A stretch of DNA of 64,000 bases from Hirudo medicinalis (taxonomy: Eukaryota > Annelida > Clitellata > Hirudinida > Hirudinidae). A program made the position numbers and the translations under genes. A model generated the notes under the pieces. It did not search any database and was not told the origin of the DNA. It saw only the letters and a program-made list of their open reading frames with translations. Shown piece after piece: positions 35,901 through 51,475 of this stretch. How positions within the stretch are numbered: the stretch's first letter is position 1; each line of letters starts with the position of its first letter. The stretch spans positions 82,593 to 146,592 of the forward strand of contig MPNW01000023.1 of NCBI GenBank assembly GCA_011800805.1. Reading direction: 5' to 3'.

Positions 35901-36692
35901 ACTCTTTGATATGAAATAGTTTAAACGAACTTGCAGAGTTTGTCATTGGTGAAGTAATTACGTGCCATTTTTACAAAATGTCCCTACTCGTGAAAACCCT
36001 TACCATCTCTAAACCACGAACGATCAAATTTTTTAATGTAAATTTTATATGATTGAGCATTCAATTTAACGACCCGTTTTAAATATCATATTTATAACGC
36101 TTGTGATTTTTTAAATAAAGCTATAAAAATGTTTTGAAAATTTTCGATTCAATGCTTAACTTTCACTTGGTCTTCCGACTTTTTTGAGATGTCTTTCAAT
36201 CTTTGATTCAATATGGCGAGTTATTCTTTCGCATAAAATAAAGAAATACGTCAAATTTTAGATTGAAGCATTAAATATTTTATATTGAAGGGACGCCATA
36301 AGAAAACATATCTTAAGTCCAACAAAAAGTTCACATTTTTATGTGCCGTCTAAATCTTATTATAACGATCGATAAAATATCTTGCGGTGATAAAATGGAA
36401 TCCAACTCCATGCTGCAATTCATCGACTTCAAAGCATCTTCTGAAATATTCATTCTTTGTCCAGGAAATGTAATTCTGAATATTTCACAAAACATATAAT
36501 TTAACGTCTCAAAGAAAGACTTTCATGTGTTTCTTTAAAATTAGCAAATGAATTAGAAAATGACACGTGAAACTTTCACAAACAAGAATAAAACTTGAAA
36601 TAAAAAAACTCAATTTTCATCGGGATTTACTTGTCTTTACTTGTCTCGAAAATCAGTAAAAAATTATGTTTCTCTCTATAAATTATAACAGT
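32969..36692. other. AT-rich gene-poor region
   Basis: No exon chain can be supported. A GC-richer, LINE-like scrap lies at about 34030-34160 (gcattccacacccaggagtg and onward, + strand), too short to classify. The rest is AT-rich, non-repetitive DNA. Confidence 0.4.
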
Positions 36693-36700
36693 ACTAATAT

Positions 36701-36851
36701 CAGAGCCGCCGACAGCAGCCACGGGCCTCTATGTTATGTCAATTTGGTAATGGAAAAGCCAAAAAAGGTCTTAATTGTAAAACTTTAACATTTTAAAACT
36801 CGGGCGGGTATAAAAAATTGCCAGGTCTCTGTGGCTCTCTCCGTGGCTCTG
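36701..36851. mobile_element. hAT-type MITE, short version, with 8-bp target duplication
   Basis: The ends are CAGAGCCGCCGACAG at 36701 and, inverted, CAGAGCCACGGAGAG at 36851. Flanking octamers are ACTAATAT (36693-36700) and ACTATTAT (36852-36859), one mismatch apart. The 151-bp body contains ACATTTTAAAACTCGGGCGG and AAAAAATTGCC, which recur at 56890-56940 and, inverted, at 18500-18545. Confidence 0.8.
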
Positions 36852-36859
36852 ACTATTAT

Positions 36860-37640
36860 TACTGTAATGAGGGCCTTCTTTTATAAGAAAAGAAGAATAA
36901 GTAAGTAGAATAGGAATTGAAAAAAATACTATATTAAAAGCTGCAGGAAGTATGGAAATTTCTGGCTAATGAAGTTTTAATAACAGAAAAAAATAAATGG
37001 AGAGCCATGTGGGGTTCTTAGAGCAGTAAATTGGTTGTTGTTCATAAGTGATTAGTTGGAGTGGAGGAGATTCGTCCTAAGAAATCCTCAGCTCCTGCAG
37101 AATATTTCAGTTAAAACCTTTTCAAATTATTGGAGGTTAGGTTGGCATTCAAAGAACCAATTTATTCTTGTGCTCGTAATTTGCTCACTTAAATTGAAAT
37201 TAAAGAACTTAAATAATTGCAAAAATCAAATAATGAACCGCTTTTTAAAAGAAAGTAAAAGGCTATAGGGACTTTTAAAAATGATGGATTTCGTATATAT
37301 AAAGTATATATATATATACTTTAAGGTCGTGTTGCGAATGCATACTTTTTTCACAAGAAGGATCAGATAGGTAGGTTATCTTCCTTTAAGGATCTAGATG
37401 ATAAGGACCCTGCTCCCGCCTCGGCCTCCGTGAGAGGCAGAATTCAAACCATTAGACCGTATGAGAACACCAAAGAGAGTAGTTTTTTTTATTATTAACG
37501 TCTGTTACGCAACTAGATTAAGACGATTAGAACGATTAGGACGCACCAAAGAGAGTCAACAGAAGCCACCTTTATGATGATTTCGAGATGTTTGAGATAA
37601 TTCATTCATTTCATTTCGAAAAAATTAAAAGGAAAAAAAT
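36860..37640. other. Intergenic stretch with a possible second tRNA-like SINE fragment
   Basis: On the minus strand near 37440-37475 the sequence GGTCTAATGGTTTGAATTC resembles a tRNA B-box context, within a GC-rich block at 37400-37475. No other feature is supported. Confidence 0.3.
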
Positions 37641-37644
37641 AATA

Positions 37645-37835
37645 ACAAGTGAATTTATATAGCGCCTTAAGCTTAAGAGTCATCGTCGCTTAGATTATTT
37701 ATATAGCGCCGTCTCCCAGAGGCGCTTTGCGGTGGTGCAAGCTGGGTTGCGAAAATGACACGTCACGACTGTCGGTTTTACCGTCGCTCGCAGGAACGAA
37801 AACCCTCTGAGCCAACTTGCACCCTATATACAAGC
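37645..37835 (-). repeat. tRNA-derived SINE, copy 3
   Basis: On the minus strand it starts TGCAAGTTGGCTCAGAGGG (A-box-like), continues through CGCAACCCAGCTTGCACC, and ends with two GGCGCTATATAAAT tails. Alignment by eye with copy 1 (5735-5985) is clear over most of the length. Confidence 0.75.
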
Positions 37836-38985
37836 TACTTAAGTTATTATATTACAAATTGTACAAATAAATCTGAAATTAAAAACGTTTTGCTAGTATT
37901 TGCAGATATAAAATCAGTGAATCAACATTATGCGGTGAGTAAGTGTGATTTATGCAGACGTTTGAATATTGAAGCTGAGGTGGATAACTTAATTTCAATC
38001 GGTATATTAAGATAAATACGAGGAGCATTTGATGGAAAATTATTTCAAAGTTGTACGTGGGATCTGAACGAAAGTTATTGATGTTATGTAATTTGTAAGA
38101 AAGTAAGTAAAATACTACAATTTTTAGAGACTTTGGATTGAATGAAATTAACGTGATTTATATTAATGTGATTAAAATTTAGTAATATTTTCTTTAAGTA
38201 AATACGTTATATTGTTATATTTTATAAAAGATATACGTTATGTGGCTGTTAGTGGTTGTTATATGTTGTAAGGCTGAAAACAATGCGAATAGATTATTCC
38301 GTAAGGAATCTACGGGCTTTGAATCGAATCATCAGTTTGAAGTTTCACTTGAAGTTTTCACCGCAGAAAAAAAACTGCATCCTCCTCATTGAAGAAATTT
38401 CGTCTTCCAAAAAATTGTCATGACTCGGTAGGCCTAAAAAATCTACTATAGCAATTCCTCGTTTGAAATCCTGCAAGTTATAGAGAACATTTGAGAATAC
38501 TTTTGTATTAGCCTTAATTTTTCATGCTGGGGATAATGTTCTCACTTGGAACATGATTGATTGTCCAACTCTAGAAAATGTTCTCCAGCTTATGAATGAT
38601 GACTAATCCACCTAACATTAAACACTCCAAGAACGAGACCCAGTGATTCTAAGCAAAACTAATCTTAGTTCCGGATGTTTGTTGGGATCTTATCCCGATG
38701 GATTGCTGGACATGTTGTAGTGGAAAATGTGAAGGATGACTTTGTCCCTAGGAGGATGTTCTGCGTTCATTGAAAAATCATAAAAGAGCAGAGAATTGGC
38801 AGATTCACTGGTTTTCCACCCTTTCAAGCAGACAATGCAGGAGTGGATTGTCATCTGTCAACAACTTGAAGCACAAAACTTCACAATAAGTCGCTTCCTT
38901 TCGATTTTTTTCAGTTCATCTTGGCATCCGTGAAATAGATGCGATTGCGAGGGTGGTATCTCTTCGAAAACCGATAAGAAGTAAT

Positions 38986-39092
38986 NACAACAACAACAAC
39001 AACAACAACTAACAACAACAAACAACAACAACAACAACAACAAACAACAACTACAACAACAACAACAACAACAACATTAATAATAATAATAT
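38986..39092 (+). repeat. (CAA)n then (AAT)n microsatellite with an undetermined base
   Basis: A run of about 85 bases of CAA with small interruptions is followed by AATAATAAT. Position 38986 is 'n', so the assembly is uncertain here and the true repeat length may differ. Confidence 0.9.
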
Positions 39093-39850
39093 TTAACGGC
39101 ATGAAGTGTTTTCAGGCGTTCTCGTGTTGCCCACTTCTTACAGAAGTGAATTTTTAGCGTGGCTTAATTTAGCACGTCGTTGCAATTGTTGTGTTGTTGT
39201 TGCTGTTGTTGCGACACTTGTGCTTATCTCGGTTGATTCCGTTGTTCTTGTTGTGCGAGAAAATGATTACAACGTTTTTGTTGTAATTCAATGTAATTAG
39301 TTTTTGTAATGTTTGATATTTTGTTAAATCTTCGAAAAACATGTTTCACTGTTGAATAAAATGCTTCAAAATGAAACACAGGCGAACTTGCTGTGAAAAT
39401 AAGGAGAACATTGAAGTGTTTTCCGCTCAAATTATTCGCCGTTCATTTGCAATGAACATTGAAAAGTGCTTCCTTGGAAACGTAAACCAGCATCCATCAA
39501 ACTTTTTTGTCTTCGTGTGTGGTCTTCGTTACAACGGTGTTATGACGTTTCAATGATCACATCCTTCATTGAGATATTTTTAAATTTAATAAAACAAGAA
39601 TTTATGAGGATTTATTTCCAATTTCACGATACGAATTGAACTATCGATCAATCTTCAGGATTTATTGAATGAATGAATGAACGAACCAACGAATGAATGA
39701 TTTAATGATCGTCATTTTCATTTTTAGCGAGTCATAAAAATTGATTTGCAACCTAAAGTGTGATTTACCACGAATTACTTATTGAAATATGAACTTTATT
39801 GAATAATCTCTTTCATGCAAGTCTAAAATTTATCATCACAGTCGTCGTTG

Positions 39851-39927
39851 TCCTTAGCGTCGTCATCATCATCACCATCATCGTCATCGTCGTCGTCGTC
39901 ATCATCATCATCATCATCATCATTAGT
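39851..39927 (+). repeat. (CAT/CGT)n microsatellite
   Basis: A run of catcatcatcaccatcatcg and gtcatcatcatcatcatcat type, about 75 bases, in non-coding DNA. Confidence 0.85.
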
Positions 39928-41284
39928 TATCACAGCTCAATAGCAGATTAATCCGCGCTTTCAGCTTCCACACTCTCAAAGAATGCACATGAATTTATCT
40001 TCGGAGTTGTTAACGTGGGATTCATCAAATTTTTAAATTTCATTTAAATTGGTGATCTGAAAAATTATTCTTAAAATATTTTCTGCTTTTCAAAAGAATA
40101 ACTCCAGGGACAGAAACTTTCGAAATAATTAATTGAATTAATGAATTGACGGGATTTGAAATGTGGGGAGGTAAACAAATTCTTTACTTAATGAATGTTG
40201 AAATGAAAATATGTTTGAAGATTGTTCGTAAAACAAGTGGAACGTAATGAATAAAATAAGCGAGCACAAAAACAGATTAAAACAATCCAATTGAAACTCA
40301 GCTTGTAAAGTTCAAATATCACCACAAAAGTTGCTTCCGCAGATGATTGAATCCAACGTGAAGGTGTGGATTGTCAATAGAACGTTGGAATCTGCTTGTG
40401 AATCTCAAAGACTGAATGAAATAAATCCATTTCGCTAATGGTATGAACGACGATAATCATTGAGAAAATTATTGCAAACCAAACCACTGAGAGACATGGT
40501 GATGGACCTGTTCATATCTCATTCAAGAAAACAAAAAGAGTTTTATGCAGTAGTGCTTGTGTTTTTGGCACATTTTTATGACCAACAACCGATAAAGCTC
40601 AGAAATAATTTTCTATTTTATGCTGTCGTGAAATAATTTATCTTTTGACAGTCGCACATTTTAAAGCGAAAATTACTTTTTAAAATGGTTCTCAAGATTT
40701 GCGATTTGAAATAAAAAATATCTCACTTTCAATACCTACTCAGATGTTTCCGTGGAAACCTGTTGCATGTTCCAGCTGCGCCCACTTAAAAGGGCTCGTA
40801 ACGCAAAGCAAATTCAACATGGCGTCCCAATTTTAATGACCTAACAACCACTTAATAATCACTTCGTCCTGCCTGGTTGTCGTCACAGGAATTATTCACT
40901 CAAACTTAAAGGAAATAATTCATGATCAGCTTCAAATATTCGGATAATTACCTTATCGAGTCGAATATTCCAGAAAAGGCCGAAATGTTTGGCGCTGCAA
41001 AAGAAGCGCTGGAATTCAGCAGTTTGGCATTCGTGGTGCAATTTCTCGATCAACACGGTTTGCATGAAACTTTCATGACGTCAGAAGTGCTCCACCAAAT
41101 CGCGTGGAAAGCTTTTTGGAGATGAGGTTTGTGATGGATGGAAGAATGGAAGAGGACATCCACAGGAGTTGAATATTAAGCGAGTTTTATGCCCTCGCTC
41201 GAAGCGAATGTGTTTCGTCGGACAGGGCTGTTGTGTGCATGCGTGCGAAACGAACATGTTGGAGTACTTGGTGGCGTATCGACC

Positions 41285-45051
<3,767 letters not shown>

Positions 45052-45932
45052 GTTTGTTGTACTCATTAAATATTTATGAATACTTTGAATATTAATTTGG
45101 TTGGCTAAATGTTACTGTTTTTTTCTTTAGCTATTTCCTAAAATGTATCTTCAATCTGGTAATTTTTTTCCAAATTGAATTTTCATGAAAACAAATTATC
45201 CACTAATTTTTTAAGGAATTAGCGAAAATGGCTTCATGATTTGCAAAATGATAAGTAGAAATGTTTAAACATGAACTACAATCAAGAAACTACTAGCAAG
45301 ACTTAACAAAACATTTAATTAACAAACCGACGCTCCTTAATTCCACTGAGACAACGTTTTCAATTTTCTTTTCGAAAAACGATGTCAACTTTAAGCTGGA
45401 AGCGCTTTCAGTTATTATTGTTAAGGTATGTATTTATGTAAATATATTTTAATAATATATTTTAAAATAATATTCCGAAATATTTATTTGAGTGATAATT
45501 AAACTATCAAAAATGTTATATTTATAATTTGCAATATAAATTAGTAATATTTTCAAAATTTCGAGAAATTGCTTTTATTTTCTTTTATATCTGAAAAATA
45601 GTCCCCTTCTAATTTGCAAAAGCATTTCATTTCATTCGAAAACATTTTCATTGCCGCTTTTTTCCTGAAAACATTAACACTATTAATTATCATTATTGGA
45701 TTATTATTAACACTATTCATATTATTTTATTTTATTTTCCCTACCAAAACAATCAAAAGCAATCTGTCCAAATAAAGAACATCGATGAACAATTTTTAGA
45801 GTTCCCTCAAAATGGCTCGGGATCGCCACGGACTGTGAAAGTAAAACCTAATTAAACTTAATTAACATAAACTGTACTTGCTCAATTCATCAGAAATCAA
45901 ACCAAAGATCAAAGAACAAAAATGTAATTCTG
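45052..45932. other. AT-rich stretch downstream of the last firm Ig exon
   Basis: Only one weak candidate terminal exon of the Ig gene (45396-45424, acceptor ttaag, frame ending taa) is seen. The rest is low-complexity AT-rich DNA. Confidence 0.35.
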
Positions 45933-46540
45933 TTATTTTGATTCAACCAATCTTCTTCTGTAGCAAAAGCATGGACGGCCCCAGGTTGTCCCCGATTCTG
46001 ACCACCCACTTGCTGCTTCCTCCTTTCTGGTTGATTTTTTAACTTTATCTGTAAACAGCTTTTCGCATTCTTCCCTGTCTTCCTTTGAAAGATCTTGATT
46101 CAGGATTACTTTCCTGAATTGTTCACTTTCCCTCAATGCTGTTATCCCATTGCTGTTATCCGGAATCAAGTTCTTGGTCATTAAGTTTTCAAAGTTGATC
46201 AACAAGGGTATTGGTTTTGAAGAGTCTTCAACTTACTTGCCAATCTGAACATTTCCAAGATTTATTTTTCTATTTTTTTTCCGTTGCTTCTTCAGAAGTT
46301 CTTTTTCTTTTGACTTTCCAACATCTTCTGTCAATTTGTAGACTATGACGCTGTTCTGTCATTGTCTCTCATTGTTGATTTCTATTTTTGAATTTATTTG
46401 AGCATGGACTTGCTCAATATCTGTAATCAAGGTTTCAACCTTATTTTCAAATAAACTGGACTACTGTTTGGCTTCTTGTTTGTTCTTATCCAACATTTTT
46501 ATAGAAACTTTATTCAACTCCATTTATTTTTTTTTATTCC
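45933..46540 (-). pseudogene. LINE ORF1-like fragment (coiled coil)
   Basis: Minus-strand frames with stops read LNKVSIKMLDKNKQEA, then VETLITDIEQVHAQI, KSKEKELLKKQRKKN, LINFENLMTKNLIPDNSNGI and VILNQDLSKEDREECEKLF. A heptad-rich coiled coil followed by 'I(L/F)-N-x-DL(S/T)xxxR(E)' is the layout of ORF1 proteins of some LINEs. Stops and frame changes show decay. It is opposite in strand to the reverse transcriptase at 46620-48140, so it is probably a separate insertion. Confidence 0.5.
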
Positions 46541-46619
46541 AGCTAAACTTATAAACCGCTCAATTTAAAAAAAAAGAAAATGAAATATTGGAGACAATGG
46601 AAGGTGACAGGGACTGAGG

Positions 46620-48140
46620 TGATCTGGACAAACACAGACAATTTGCAAAGAGGTCTTGTCAGGCAATTAAGCAGAGACAGATACATACTGAACTTGGTCT
46701 GATGAATAGTGCCAACTTATATGGTTTTTACAGATATGTTATTAAGAAACTCTTCAATCACTCGGTGAAATTCAATGCAACGACAAATCCCTCACCACTG
46801 ATCCGGGAGTAATTGCTAACATTTTCAACGGTTACTTTACTAGTGTTTTCTCAACAGACGATGGCATCTGATCTTGTTTTTGTGCGAAATTCAACTCGCA
46901 TCTTGACCGAATCGATTTCACCCCGGGAATAGTCACCCAAACTCTAAAAAATCTCAGTAACTCAACCACTACCGGTTCTGATGGCATACCAAATATTTTA
47001 CTAAAAAAATGTGCTTATAGTTTGACAATTCCATTAACACATATTTTCGATGTCCATGAAAACTTGTCATCTGCCAGATGAACGGAAACGGTTCCTATCA
47101 TCCCGATTCAAAAGAAAGGTCCAACCAGCTTGCCAACAAACTATCGTCCCATCTCACTCACGTGCACTTGTTGTCGTGTCATACAGATAGTTGTGAATAA
47201 AACTCATTAACGTACCGTAACGATAGGTATCAACTAATAACCTCATAAAAAGCCAAATCAACATGCACAAACCTTCCTGAATGTATTCATGATTGGACCA
47301 CTGCCACACAGCAAACAAAACCCACCGATATTATTTATTTTGACATCCAAAAAAACATTTGACTATGTTTCTCACCCCAGACTCTTGCAAAAATCCAGTC
47401 ATAAGACACTTCCAACGATTTACTCCATTGGCTCTCAAGTTTTCTTCTATATAAGAACTCAACATGTTCATATTGATGGAATTTTATTGGAACGGAACTC
47501 AAGTATGCTACAAATTGAGTACCACAGGGGAGTGTCCTCGGTCCAACGCTTTTTCTTATTTTTATCAACGACATAACTAACATCAACACTATACCCAATG
47601 TTACGATGAAGCTCTTCGCCGATAAGTAGTTATATGCCTGCTCTGATTCTAAACATAATCTTCAGAGAGCAATCGACAAGATCATTGATTGGAGTGACAC
47701 ATGGCAATTGAGGTTGGATTCGGAGAAGTGCTGTGTGTGTCATGTTTACAGACATTCTGTATCAAACTCACCAATATCTGATTAATGACCAAAAGCTTGA
47801 ACATGTTCCCCTTACAAGAGATCTTGGAATCTTTATTGACAACAATCTTACATTTATCCCTCACATCAAAACAATCATGCAAAAAGCCTCCACAAGAGCC
47901 CGTCTGCTACATCTTTCCTTTACCTCCGGTGCCAGAACTACAAAGCATTCTGTACATGCGTACGACCACTACTGGAATATTGACCTCCTGTATGGAATCC
48001 CCATCTCAAATATCTTGTTCAAGAACAATCCCAAGCCTGCGACACCAACCGTGTTTAACCAGACTTAAGATTCTCAAAACACTTGAACATCGCCGTTTAA
48101 TTTTAGATTTTTGTTGTGCTTTTTGTTTAAATTATTAAAC
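46620..48140 (+). pseudogene. Non-LTR retrotransposon reverse transcriptase, decayed
   Basis: Fragments in three + frames follow the order of a jockey/CR1-like RT: SLTTDPGVIANIFNGYFTSV (~46775-46840), TGSDGIPNILLKKC, TVPIIPIQKKG, NYRPISLTC, FDYVSHPRLLQK, the block VPQGSVLGPTLFLIFINDIT (needs a frame change at ~47520), and KLFADK. After that come WSDTWQLRLDSEKC, FTSGART-like scraps and LKILKTLEHRRLILD. At the catalytic site the usual F/YADD reads FADK followed by a stop. At least four frameshifts or stops are present. It lies in the gap between the Ig exons and the Cys-rich exons. Confidence 0.8.
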
Positions 48141-48589
48141 GGTTTCGTTAAAAGTTTTGTATAATTTTCCAATTACAATTGCACATCGTTTCAAATTGCG
48201 CTCGAGGAAGTGCTCGTCGAATATCACTAAAAATGTTAATTTGAACATAGTTGTTGTCGTCTGAAACTCCCCACCAGACGAGGTGTTATCTGCCGGCACT
48301 TTTTTCCGATTTAAATCATTATTACTCGACACCGATTTAACAAATTTCCTAACAATTGCCGGCTAATGTTCTGTCAACATTGTTTTATTAGTCTTATTAG
48401 TGGCTTAAGAATATCCCTTCGACCGGATAAATAAACTCCTTCAAGTTTTGCTGTTCAAGCTCTTCAATATGTTTTCCTTGCTCTTTAATAGCATCAAACA
48501 CCTTATCAATTGTCCTGATAATCAGTTTAAGATCTCCAATATCCTCAGCAATTTCAATTATTCCTTTGATTCTTTGACCAAAAGCAGTT

Positions 48590-48830
48590 TCACAAGAGGG
48601 CATGGATGTAAATTATACAGGAAGGCAAAGGGTGCTCTGAAGATTAATTACTTCAGCACGAGTGTGGTTAATCTGTGGAACAAGCTTGTTGAGGAGACAA
48701 TATATTCAAATTCGGTTGAACTATTTAAAATAGGACTATCGAAATTTGGATATTTAATTAAATAGGAGTGGTTTATCACACAGACGTTAGTCTGCTTAAA
48801 CCACTATAAAATAATATTATGTTACGTTAT
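48590..48830 (+). mobile_element. LINE 3' end with terminal stem-loop
   Basis: The frame RGHGCKLYRKAKGALKINYF, then STSVVNLWNKLVEE and FKIGLSKFGY (stop at 48763-48765), is the usual C-terminal end of non-LTR RT proteins. It is followed by a hairpin at about 48767-48803 (AGTGGTTTA ... CAGAC gtta GTCTG ... TAAACCACT) and an AT-rich tail. It may be the 3' end of the RT copy at 46620-48140, split by about 450 bases of other DNA (48141-48589). Confidence 0.65.
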
Positions 48831-51475
48831 GTTTTGCGTTTTTGTCGGCAAATTTCTTCAGACAATCCACTTTTAACTTTAAACAACTTTCGCACAAATG
48901 AAAACCGAGACGTTCTGTCGAAATCTTAGATTCACAACTGGCCTCTTTCGGTCTCGGTCTGACTTCTCGGTCTCGGCATAATTTTTGATTTCGAAAATTA
49001 CGAGGAAAGTTTCCTGAAGTCTTAATATCAATATTCTGTGACTGAAATTATTATTATTACTATTGAATTAGTATTATTAACATTATTAATTATTATTACC
49101 TATAACAACTATTTATTTAATAATAACTAAATATTAGAATAATAATAAAATAATCAACATCTGGATCATTATCGAAAGCAGTTACTTTTAAAGACCAAAA
49201 AAATGCTGAATTTTGAAGCAGCTGCGAATAAAAATTATTTTTGAATAACCAAATTAATCTGTTTAAAACTTCATAATTTAATTTCTGGTCTCAAAACGTT
49301 TCCATTTTTATTTTTAAACTAACAAATATACAACATTCTGAGTTACAACATTCTGAGTTACAATATTCTGAGTTACAACATTCTGAGCTACAAAATTCTG
49401 AGTTAAACTATTCTGAACAAAACCAACAACATCACGAATATGAAATCAAAATAGTAATTAATTAAATGAAAGTAAAAGTAATATTAATTAGAACATCAAT
49501 GTAAATGAGTGCGGAGATTTGAATGACAAAAATTTGTTAATATATTTTATTATGTAGGACTTCAAGTGATAAATGACCATTTACTTTTGAAAATTTTGAC
49601 ATTTCAGAAAAGATTTTTCACTTTCAATAAAGTGGACTTCACCGATGTGGTATTTATTCAAAGTTTAAAATATTTGAAACTAAAATATAAATATTCAGTC
49701 ACGAGTTGAACGATTAAAAACTAGGATTGAAATCTTCGCGTTGATGGCTTCTTAAAATTCTATTCCCTCGGGTCTGAGCAGTTTTTGTGTGAAAGTGACC
49801 AAAAGCCTTAATGGCCCTAATCAGATCCTTCTAACATTCCAACCTTATCTCTTGCTCATAAGCAGCACTGCTTCGAAATAGTCTCAAGAAAATACTTTCA
49901 TATTACTCCTCCATATTATTTGAGGTTGTTTTATATTCTTCATTTTAATTCATCTGCCTCGTCTTTGATGTGATTACATATTTCAATTAAATTAAAATTA
50001 ACAAAAAATAATTATTAAATTAAATTATTAATTATTGCAATAGGAACCAAAATGTTGAATTTTCTAAATAAAAATATTGCATAACAAACATTCCATGCAA
50101 ATGAAAACAAGAAGAAGGTTTTGTTGATTTTCAATAATTCTCAATTTGATTGATTGATTTATTTATAACATTATTTGTCATTATTACGTTTTTATTAACT
50201 TTTTCTCATAAAAGTTTAGATTTCTTCCAGTCGGCTGGTTTTCTTTTTCACGATGGAAATTAAAGCATGGAATATCCAAAAACGAAATACTTTTTCGAAA
50301 TGAATGCAAACTCCACTAATCTTTGCACAATGGCGTTGTGAAGCACACATTCGCTGATCAATCGTTTCAAAATCCACAAAATCTTCCGTAATGGGTTTCC
50401 GCAGTTCCTGTTTTTGGTTTTTTGTCGAAACCATTGAAAATGAGGAATTGAGGATGTTATAATTAGATAGTCATTGAATGATGCAAAGGATAAACACATT
50501 TGATGCACAAAAATATATATTAATTATAACAGTATATTTTCTAATTACTTTGCTACTTTAAGTTTGAACTCTTTACATAAATGAAAAGTGGATTGTGCAA
50601 AATATCAACAAAATTTACTGCTAAATTATTTCTCTAAACACGACAACAAATGATTGGTAAAAATACAAAACAATAAAATATTCTTCAGTTTTATAAGTAA
50701 ATTCAATTAATAATGGTTATGATAATAATGCAGTATTGTTTTATTTGATTAATTGTGATTGCATATTATTTTTAAATTGCTTAAGAAATCCGAACGATAC
50801 AAAAAATACAAAGACATCTGAGTAGCAAAACGACATTGAGGACTTTTCTGATTGTTTTTCGGTGAGTGAAGCAGTTTCGTGTTGGATTCTGCATGCGACC
50901 TTTTGAAGCATTTGTTCCAACGAAATACTCCTTCGATGAGACACCCACATCCACATTTTCAATGACTTTTCTTCAACATTAGAAGACATAGAGGACATCC
51001 ATTTCTGCGCCTAATTAAGGAATTGTTCCAAAGCATGAGAGGTCGTGTTTATTACGACTTGCGTCACGATACGACTTTTTACTCGAGATGTTTTTACTCG
51101 CACAGTGGGTTCATGTTTGCGTAAATAGAATATTAAAGGAGAATAAAGAGAATATTTCATTGACATGCAGAAACAATGAGCGACTCGGCCAAATAACTTC
51201 AGACTGCTTTCATAGTTTCATGATCTTCTGAGAGTTAAACAACTATTTTCAAAAAATGTCTTGGTTGTTTTCCGATGCATAATATTAATTTAATTGCCTA
51301 ATAATAAACCATAGACTAATTAAAAATATATTATATTAATTTATATTCATTTAATTCGATAAATTTATTCAAATATCGTTATTGAATTTATCTTAACACC
51401 TTTTCTAAAGCGCTCTGAGACAGCTTTCTTTCATTGGAAGCTCCTGGTTGTAAAAATGAATTCAATAAATTCCAG
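48831..51475. other. Gene-poor stretch with a minisatellite
   Basis: Apart from the 15-bp minisatellite, no gene is supported. A weak exon-like frame (acceptor gaagcag near 50876, frame FRVGFCMRPFEAFVPTKYSF) occurs on the + strand but has no phase partner. Confidence 0.35.
49331..49418 (+). repeat. 15-bp minisatellite, about six copies
   Basis: The unit CAACATTCTGAGTTA repeats in register from 49331 (copies at 49331, 49346, 49361, 49376 and 49391, plus a partial at 49406) with a few substitutions. Confidence 0.9.

Larger units (their letters stand above)
37836..40921. other. Gene-poor region with microsatellites
   Basis: It contains the CAA tract with an undetermined base (38986) and a CAT tract. 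Open frames within the CAA tract are repeat artefacts. No gene is supported. Confidence 0.45.

Noticed and set aside
38858..39102. Minus-strand frames with runs of Val and Cys
   Set aside because: They are read from the CAA repeat, one across the undetermined base.
40922..41125. Open frame of 67 codons upstream of the Ig gene
   Set aside because: It has no motif and no junction to the signal-peptide exon. It may be 5' UTR or chance.
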